This document shows positions 48,040 through 53,500 of a stretch of DNA of 53,500 nt, piece after piece. Made by a program: the position numbers and the translations under genes. Source of the stretch: Chrysomallon squamiferum (Eukaryota; Mollusca; Gastropoda; Neomphalida; Peltospiridae); contig CM022667.1 in assembly GCA_012295275.1 (NCBI GenBank), positions 401,501 through 455,000 of the forward strand, written 5' to 3'. The notes under the pieces are model-generated. The model did not search any database, was not told where the DNA came from, and worked only from the letters and a program-made list of their open reading frames with translations. Position 1 is the first letter of the stretch, and each line of letters begins with the position of its first letter.

Positions 48040-48811
48040 TAAAAATATAAATTAATTCATTAATTAACAGAATTTAATTTTTTTTTATTAAACAATGAAT
48101 AATAAATAAAAAAATATAAATATATGAATAAACAAATAATATTAACATAAATAAATATTTCTGAACAAAACACACTCACTTCTGAAAGCTATCATGTGGA
48201 GCTATGTATGGAGTAAAGTGTAAGAAAACAGAAGATATTTTCAACATTCATTTAGCTTCTACTATTTATTTCATCACCATTTTTCACTGAATGCGAAAAA
48301 AACAACCATTCTCCTCTCCTATTTCATTTGATTAACCCATAGTTTACTTTTATATATTTTTCTTTGATGTTCCTATCAGCTCATTAAATTCGTCACTGAA
48401 AATGAATTTTTGTAAAAACAATATTTAACTATGTAATGTTCACAACAACAATAATAATAGTAGTAGTAGTAGTAATAATAATAATATAGCAGTAATATTA
48501 ATATTAAATACTATATCTTCTTCATATTAATATTAATAATAATAATAAAAACAACAATTTCAGATGCATCGATACGGCAGTAAAATTATTACTGCATTGC
48601 TGATCAATATTTAATATCTGTGCACGCATTTGTAATTGTATTTACTAAATTAGTCAGTAATGCTGAATAATACTATCGATACATACAACCATGTTACCAT
48701 GCAATATTAATTTTTATTTTACGGTATTTTTATTTACGTACGCTTAAATCGAGTGCTTTTAGAACCGGTAATATCCCATGAGTATGTTTTTTCTTTTTTC
48801 ACCAACGCCAT
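38676..48811 (-). CDS. CNBD1: CNBD1-like cyclic nucleotide-binding domain protein
   Basis: Minus-strand exons: 48811-48742, 46994-46916, 46641-46528, 46148-46105, 45469-45292, 44735-44590, 43926-43765, 43123-43111 (13-nt microexon, tentative), 42956-42878, 42277-42145, 41616-41507, 39917-39767, 39279-39212, 38804-38676. Phases agree throughout and the product is about 491 aa, close to the family's usual length. Order: basic N-terminus; conserved LxxLCxIxG and HxxFMKxYxKxF segments; a first CNB-type domain (RTPSENDKMFSILKNFPFF, then FGNNALFMILKGSVQP and CEFLKISTSDY); a second CNB domain (FIAFIKSGECHVLR, then VMGKLKTSDSFAEISVLQ and CSIVTATDIELGVI); a C-terminal tail (EFKHNIIFEVINARG...). The phosphate-binding cassette reads FAEISVLQDEPILCSIV, with Ala for the usual Gly and no canonical Arg, so cAMP/cGMP binding is doubtful. 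Cellular role is unknown; CNBD2 is the main alternative. Confidence 0.82.
38944..39134. repeat. Dispersed about 180-bp repeat, copy 1 (CNBD1 intron before last exon)
   Basis: Phrase ATTAAAGATxxTTTCTATAxTGATTAAG ... TTAGCAGTxAGGGATTATTAAATGTxTGCCTTCCCA ... TTCTTGGCAATG. A second copy lies at 42424-42604 in another CNBD1 intron, same orientation, about 3.48 kb away. No terminal inverted repeat or tail is apparent. Confidence 0.8.
39461..39494. repeat. Telomere-like AGGGT7-8 triplet repeat
   Basis: Three tandem units AGGG followed by 7, 8 and 7 T. It resembles a long-T variant of the TTAGGG motif. Intronic in CNBD1. Confidence 0.7.
39767..42277 (-). CDS. CNBD1: CNBD1 exons encoding the second CNB domain
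   Basis: Exons 42277-42145, 41616-41507 and 39917-39767. They encode QPVMQVANLIEWIEYPPNT, then VVASEGYKAPFIAFIKSGEC (a beta-roll strand pair with the usual SGE turn), then the GKLKTSDSFAEISVL cassette and the terminal strand. The Glu of the phosphate-binding cassette is kept; the Arg is not. Confidence 0.8.
42424..42604. repeat. Dispersed about 180-bp repeat, copy 2
   Basis: Partner of 38944-39134, roughly 85-90 percent alike by eye, including the same preceding A-run. Either a short interspersed element or an old intragenic duplication. Confidence 0.8.
43111..43926 (-). CDS. CNBD1: CNBD1 exon 7 and tentative 13-nt microexon
   Basis: Exon 7 reads VFGNNALFMILKGSVQPLSH and on to TPEPTSAFGN. 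The obvious donor (43769, GTACGT) leaves phase 0, which does not fit exon 9 (42956, needs phase 2). Using the overlapping donor GTGTAA after 43765 and a 13-nt exon at 43123-43111 (AACCCACAAGCAG|GTATAA) restores frame as GNV-QPTS-R-LFSV. The microexon acceptor lacks a good polypyrimidine tract, so this solution is tentative. Confidence 0.4.
43395..43690. repeat. AT-rich minisatellite, about 21-22-bp unit
   Basis: About 13 tandem units of the type ATAAGTTTAAATCTAGATTATA with substitutions, in a CNBD1 intron. Local sub-families (CTAGTGAA, CTAGATTG, CTACATTA) occur in adjacent pairs. Confidence 0.85.
43960..44150. repeat. (CATA)n-rich tract
   Basis: Imperfect ACATACAT/ATATAC repeats in a CNBD1 intron. 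The Tyr/Cys/Ile-rich minus-strand frame here is a repeat artefact that runs into exon 7 in another frame. Confidence 0.75.
45065..45265. repeat. (ATC/ATT)n microsatellite
   Basis: ATTATCATT-type repeats ending about 30 bp from the CNBD1 exon at 45292. The His/Tyr-rich plus-strand frames are artefacts. Confidence 0.85.
45564..45601. repeat. (GT)n microsatellite
   Basis: Perfect GT run followed by several hundred bases of degenerate GT/TG-rich sequence to about 45840. Confidence 0.9.
46200..46500. repeat. Imperfect about 100-130-bp tandem repeat (three units)
   Basis: The phrase ATAATGGAxATAAATAAAxAAATA recurs near 46243, 46370 and 46462, between copies of AATxAGTGATAxAxTGTAAT. It lies in the CNBD1 intron between exons 3 and 4. 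Confidence 0.65.
47030..47137. repeat. (ATT)n / (ACTATT)n microsatellite
   Basis: ATT units, then about ten TACTAT hexamers, then ATT units again. Intronic in CNBD1. Confidence 0.9.
47260..47375. repeat. (TA)n and (GT)n microsatellites
   Basis: TA run at 47262-47283 and GT run at about 47334-47373. Confidence 0.85.
47866..48130. repeat. A-rich low-complexity tract with (AAT)n
   Basis: C9, A-rich (AAATA)n sequence and an (AAT)n run at about 48002-48038, in CNBD1 intron 1. No exon is seen in the 1.7 kb between 46995 and 48741. Confidence 0.75.
48742..48811 (-). CDS. CNBD1: CNBD1 exon 1
   Basis: ATG at 48811 (AACATGGCG context), reading MALVKKEKTYSWDITGSK, donor AAGC|GTACGT in phase 1. It joins directly to 46994 as TRFK-L-PKIKDVPTIDYQ. 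Confidence 0.75.
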
Positions 48812-48833
48812 GTTAAATATTTTTTTTGTGCAG

Positions 48834-49044
48834 CCTTAACTCCAGTTACAACTGTTTCTTATCGAGCACATACAAACTGTATCGTTCCTTTGGCGGCCAT
48901 GTTGTTTATACTGGTGACCAAGCTGACGAACTCGCGCAATATCTCGCACCCGAACGGGACCTTGACATTCGCCCCCAAAACGAAAGTAATGAAGAAGAAG
49001 AAATCGATCACTACTTGTATTTAGGCGTGGATTATACAGAATAA
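48834..49044 (+). CDS. Orphan exon-like ORF opposite the CNBD1 promoter (unknown product)
   Basis: After a strong acceptor-like TTTTTTTGTGCAG a frame runs open for 70 codons to TAA. It contains YKLYRSFGGHVVYTGDQADE, LAQYLAPERDLDIRP and an acidic tail EEEEIDHYLYLGVDYTE. The segment is more GC- and CpG-rich than its surroundings and its composition looks protein-like. No in-frame ATG precedes it. Any upstream plus-strand exon would have to overlap CNBD1. It could instead be CpG-rich promoter DNA of CNBD1, whose ATG lies only 22 bp away on the other strand. Confidence 0.3.
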
Positions 49045-49868
49045 CTTTTGCTGAGTAATAATTGATTTCTCCATTATTTTCCTATTTATACGCTTGCTGA
49101 TGATAAAAGAAAATAATCACAAAGGATTTTAACTGCGCGAGTAATCGATAGCAAGTGACGCTTGTTTATCGTTTGATTTTCTGATTAAATAATTGTATTT
49201 GCCAGCGCGCTTTTTCTCTTCCGTATGTATCTGTATGTGTGCGCATGTAGATGTATGATCTAGTATGTTATTATGGAATGTGTACGCATACTGTTACTAT
49301 GCGTGCCGATGTAGCTGCATACTGCTATAAACAATGTGGATATAAAAACATAGCGAACACCCATACATACATATATACATAATATCAAAAAATATATATG
49401 TATGTATGTATGTATGTATATACACACACACACTCACACACACAGACATATATAATATACGGATTCAAAAATACAGACGTTCGCTTACTAGTATACAAAT
49501 ATACATGCACAGATACGTATATATACACTAGTACGTTTATACGCATAATACTGAAAGACAAGATTACATACACACATACAAATATTAGTTATCGTACCTT
49601 CAGAAGCTGCTCATACAGTTTATACTTCGAATCAAGCATTTTTGTCAATCATTATATTTACTCTATAGTAAGTTCTGAAATTTACGAAAAAAAAATGGAA
49701 AAGAAAAGATGACGACAGTGATGACAAATAACAGTTAATGCTGAAATACTTCATTGCTGTGGTAATTATGAAATTTACTTAACGCAGTAATGAAACTCTT
49801 TCTCTTTTCCTTTTGTCTCTTTCTCAACAACAACAATAGTAATAATATTAATAACAGTAAATGTAAAA

Positions 49869-49916
<48 letters not shown>

Positions 49917-50070
49917 TAGTTAATTAATTAATTAATCATACCTTTTCTTAATCTGATATGTTTACATATCATATTTGAGATCATTGGCAGCCTTCCATTT
50001 GTCTTTAAATACTAAATCTTTTTCATAACGATCTAAACTCCGGCTGAATAATTCCATTTTAAGTGAAAAT
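49045..50070. other. Upstream flank of CNBD1, simple repeats
   Basis: Contains (TATG)n at 49396-49420, CA-rich and TATACA stretches at 49420-49580, and (AAT)n at 49868-49915. No gene is seen; the short Tyr/Thr-rich frames are repeat artefacts. Confidence 0.6.
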
Positions 50071-50083
50071 GTAATTTATTCAA

Positions 50084-50758
50084 TGACGCAAGTTAATTAT
50101 TACAGTGTAATCATGAAAACTCATTATTGGCTTAAGTATGACCTCAGTTATGCATTACGTCATAGACTTTCAAGCATGATAATGTAATCTAATTATGACA
50201 TCATAGACATATGACGTAACACACCAGGTGAAATTTCTGTTAATTACGTAAGCGCAACTGTGTTCTCGAAATTGTGGGGAGGAATAATAAAAATTTATTT
50301 TTTGAAGACTGAAATAATTGTGCAGGTTTCTGTCAAGATTACTGAGAAGAAGCTATTAAAGACTGTTTAATTAATTTTTGTTTTCTTACACAAAACATTC
50401 TATATTTATTCGTTTGTTCTGTTTTTCTTCTTCTTTTTTTCTCTCTCAAATACTTCTCTTTCCTGGAAATTTTTAAATTTAATTATATTTTTATTTTTAT
50501 GCGCTTGTGTATATATATATATATCATTTATTTATTTATAAATTATGTCATTCAACCTCCATTGCTATTATTATTCATTGTCGTGACGTATTGCTATAGC
50601 TAACAGCTGATTTATCTTTCACGAATCTATATTTTGGATGTAATTATTTGTCTAATTACACAAATTAACACGTGAAATATTGTCTATTCTTGACTGGTAC
50701 TTTATTTTTCAGTCTTTTCAAAATTCGTAGTTGTTTTACCGAAACGGAAATGACGTTA
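50084..50758. promoter_or_regulatory. Cluster of CRE/C-EBP/PAR-type bZIP sites
   Basis: Six variants of TKACGYMA in 675 bp: TGACGCAA (50084), TTACGTCA (50155), TGACGTAA (50212), TTACGTAA palindrome (50244), TGACGTAT (50584) and TGACGTTA (50751). CpG is otherwise rare in this AT-rich flank, so the clustering stands out. It lies 1.3-1.9 kb upstream of the CNBD1 start. Function is inferred. Confidence 0.35.
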
Positions 50759-51653
50759 TACTAGTAAAAGTCATTGTGTAAGGGACTACAGTATGGCTAA
50801 AAACAGCAACAACAAATGAAAGCTTGGAACTACTTGAATCAGGCAGTAATGAATGATAACACTTGCTAGATGAGGGACATTTTTTAATTACATATTTATA
50901 AACTACATAATTTCTAAATATATTTGCAAGTTCGTGGTATGTGTGTCTGTGTCTGTGCTTGTGTTATATATATTTTACAATATTTTTTACTCAAGATCGT
51001 ATACATATATACACATATATATATATATATATGTATATGTATATGCATGGGTATATATGTATGTATGTATGTATGTATGTGTACATTATATTGAGCAAAA
51101 CATACTCTAAAATAAATCACACTAACATTTTGATAAGGTATAGAACACAATCCAAAGGTAGCTACTGATCACTGACATTGGAGAAACTTACAAAACAAAG
51201 AAGACTAACTGCCAAGATGTCAGGTGTCAAGAAAGATACATCACACAAAAGCACAAACAGACAAACAGACAATTTTTCAAAACAAATATATGTCATGTGA
51301 TACCTACCCACACCTGGTTTTTTTTACACCTGTCAGTTATGAGTGAGTGATTTGTACTCAAGTTTCGTTAAACAAACTCCTAATTAACACATTTTCTGTA
51401 ACGTTAATTAATGAATGGCTAAGGTATTCCTAACAATATCTTTCACCTGTTTGTGTTAAATTACGTTTAGATCAGAACATGGAATATTTGGGAAGTAAGT
51501 TAGATATTTTATTATTCTAGGTAATACATAATGTTTTGTTAAACAGAATAATTTGTATACATATTCAGACATACACACACACATCCTTCCTCTAGTTATA
51601 AAATATATACGTGTATGTATGTATGTGTAAATGTATGTATGTATGCATGTATG

Positions 51654-51730
<77 letters not shown>

Positions 51731-52185
51731 TTATATTTTACTTTTTAAAATTATTATTGTTTTCATTGTTTTGCTAAATTTTTAAAGTTTTTAACTTATT
51801 ATTATTATTATTATTAATATTTAAATAAATTTAAATAAATTTAAATAATATTCTTAATCGTGTTACTTCAGTAGTTAATAAAATATTGATTTTTTTTTTT
51901 TTATCAAGTCATTTGATTATATTTTGTTTTATTTTTGGTGTCATTAAATATTAATTCTTTCCTTTATTCATTTAATTTCTCATTATGATATTTTTAATTT
52001 CTTGCTCTCTTTGTGTGTGTGTGTGTGTGTATGTGTTTTAAAGTGCAGGTATGTTTTTATGTTTTTTGTATTTATAATTCACATAATCATAAAATTTCTG
52101 TAGTATATTTGCAATTTATCCAAAATTCTGCATTATAATTTATAGGAATTTCAACATAACAATTTACACCAATACCAACAATAGA
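50759..52185. other. Intergenic low-complexity region
   Basis: Includes (TA)n and (GTAT)n at 51015-51080, a (TA)n run at 51659-51721 flanked by (TGTA)n, (ATT)n at 51800-51815 and (GT)n at 52013-52030. No gene is seen. Confidence 0.6.
51659..51721. repeat. (TA)n microsatellite, about 31 units
   Basis: Perfect TA run preceded by (TATG)n. Confidence 0.9.
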
Positions 52186-52189
52186 AACA

Positions 52190-53245
52190 AATGTTATTTT
52201 TTTGCAAAACAACACACTGTTGTACAATGTAATGAAATATTTACATTGTATTATAATTTACATCAATATCAATGATACATAGAAAAATGTGATTTTATTA
52301 CAAAGAGCCATACGTTTATACAATGTAATCAAATCTTTACACTCATAGAATTTACATCAAATTTCAACATTGTAATATACATAAACACTTCTATACAGAC
52401 AAATGTAATTTTATTACAAAGAGCCACACAGTTCTGCAATGTAATAAAATTCAGTACTGTATTATAATTTACATCAATTCTACATTATAATTCACATCAA
52501 AATTCTAGACAATAATTTACATAAATCCAATTTAATGACAAATATGATTCTATTACCCAAAAAAAAAGCCCACACATACAAAACAGTTTATCATAATTAT
52601 CATACAATTTCTACATTTAAATTATAATTTACATCAATTTCGATACCATTTAATTTACATGACATTCTGTATAACAATTTACAACACACAGAAAATGTGA
52701 TTTTTATTACAAAGGACCACAGTCGTACAATGTAATCAAAATTTTACTTTGTATTATTATTCTAATACAGTTTTTACAGTGTATTTAGAATTTACATCAA
52801 ATTCTGTACAATTCAGTTTACATAACATTCTGTATAACAATCTACACCAATAACAAAACACAGACAAACATGATTTTTATTACAAAGGACCAGACAGTTG
52901 TACAATGTAATCAAAATTTTACAAAATTATAATTTTATACAATTTCTACACTGTATTTAGAATTTACATCAAATTGTATACAATGCAATTCACATAACAT
53001 TCTGTATAACAATTTACATAACATTCTTTAAAAAAATGTACAACAAACAGACAAATGTGATTTTTATTACAAAGAAACTAGTCATACAATGCATTGAACA
53101 TTTTACTTCATATTATAAATTTTCATCAAATTCTATACAACTGCAATTTACGTAACATTCCTCATAACAATTTACACCAATAAGAAAACACAGACAAATG
53201 TGATTTTTATTACAAAGGACCACGCAGTCCTACAATGTAATCAAA
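52190..53245. repeat. Tandem array of diverged units with variable period (about 96-190 bp)
   Basis: The module TGTGATTTTTATTACAAAGG, then ACCACxCAGTxxTACAATGTAATCAAA, recurs near 52191, 52287, 52402, 52540, 52693, 52866, 53054 and 53197. It is linked by ATTTACATCAAATTCTATACA and CATAACATTCTGTATAACAA spacers that lengthen and then shorten along the array. Confidence 0.8.
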
Positions 53246-53500
53246 TCTATCTAAAGTGTTATTCATCACATTGAGTCTGTCAGAGCCTGCAGGAAGATTT
53301 CTTATTGAAGAGACAGCCATATTAGCTGGGATGTGATTACAGGTTTAGGAAGCCATGGACATAATCTCAGTAACAGCTGCAGGCTACGACAAGTTATAAT
53401 TGGAAATGGTTTAAATGCAGAATGTCATAACAGGTCACACAAAATGACCGTTATTAAAGGGACGCTGTCGTGACTTTTGAAATTATTGTTTCTGTAATTT
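53246..53500. other. Non-repetitive right edge, nothing recognised
   Basis: Sequence richer in G+C than the neighbouring array (AGAGCCTGCAGGAAGATTTC, GGAAGCCATGGACATAATC). No convincing frame or splice pair can be read within the window. Confidence 0.4.

Noticed and set aside
48178-48199. 22-nt exon-like segment in CNBD1 intron 1 (ATAG|CTCC...CAGAA|GTGAGT)
   Set aside because: Its length breaks the frame; exon 1 joins the 46994 exon directly in phase.

Overview
The window is animal nuclear DNA, probably from a cephalopod or another mollusc. It is very AT-rich, has long introns with GT-AG splice sites, and carries many (AAT)n, (GT)n, (GTAT)n and homopolymer tracts. The coding exons resemble metazoan proteins. 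The assignment to cephalopod/mollusc is an inference from repeat style and protein similarity, not from a marker gene. No bacterial or viral gene, rRNA, tRNA or CRISPR array was recognised.

Three multi-exon genes can be built by hand. (1) Minus strand, 7972 down to the left edge: the 5' part of par-6 (pard6), with exon 1 (7910-7972), a 6.6 kb intron and exon 2 (1106-1331) carrying the PB1 domain; the CRIB and PDZ exons lie beyond the window. (2) Plus strand, 9208-16525: a ten-exon gene whose N-terminus looks like the OB fold of TPP1/ACD, the shelterin subunit that recruits and stimulates telomerase. It has a 26-nt microexon, a long SIM-rich last exon, and a one-base frame break at an A6 run. 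(3) Minus strand, 48811-38676: a CNBD1-like protein with two cyclic-nucleotide-binding-type domains, 13 clear exons plus one probable 13-nt microexon. pard6 and ACD are head to head across a 1.2 kb spacer with a perfect CRE palindrome. ACD and CNBD1 converge.

Between ACD and CNBD1 (about 17.28-36.05 kb, a third of the window) lies a large T-rich hierarchical repeat array. A core of about 200 bp is nested in units of about 1.43-2.3 kb that alternate between two subtypes (a b a b a S a b b). These units are in turn duplicated with a flanking 1 kb block at a 9.76 kb offset. Short open frames inside the units are kept in many copies, partly by indels that are multiples of three. This array is the strongest candidate for something undescribed. 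The rest is intronic or intergenic low-complexity DNA, with smaller local repeats, a possible bZIP-site cluster upstream of CNBD1 and an orphan exon-like ORF at the CNBD1 promoter.

Limits: exon structures were derived by reading frames and splice consensus, without alignment or transcript data. Family names come from recognised motifs and remembered family features.
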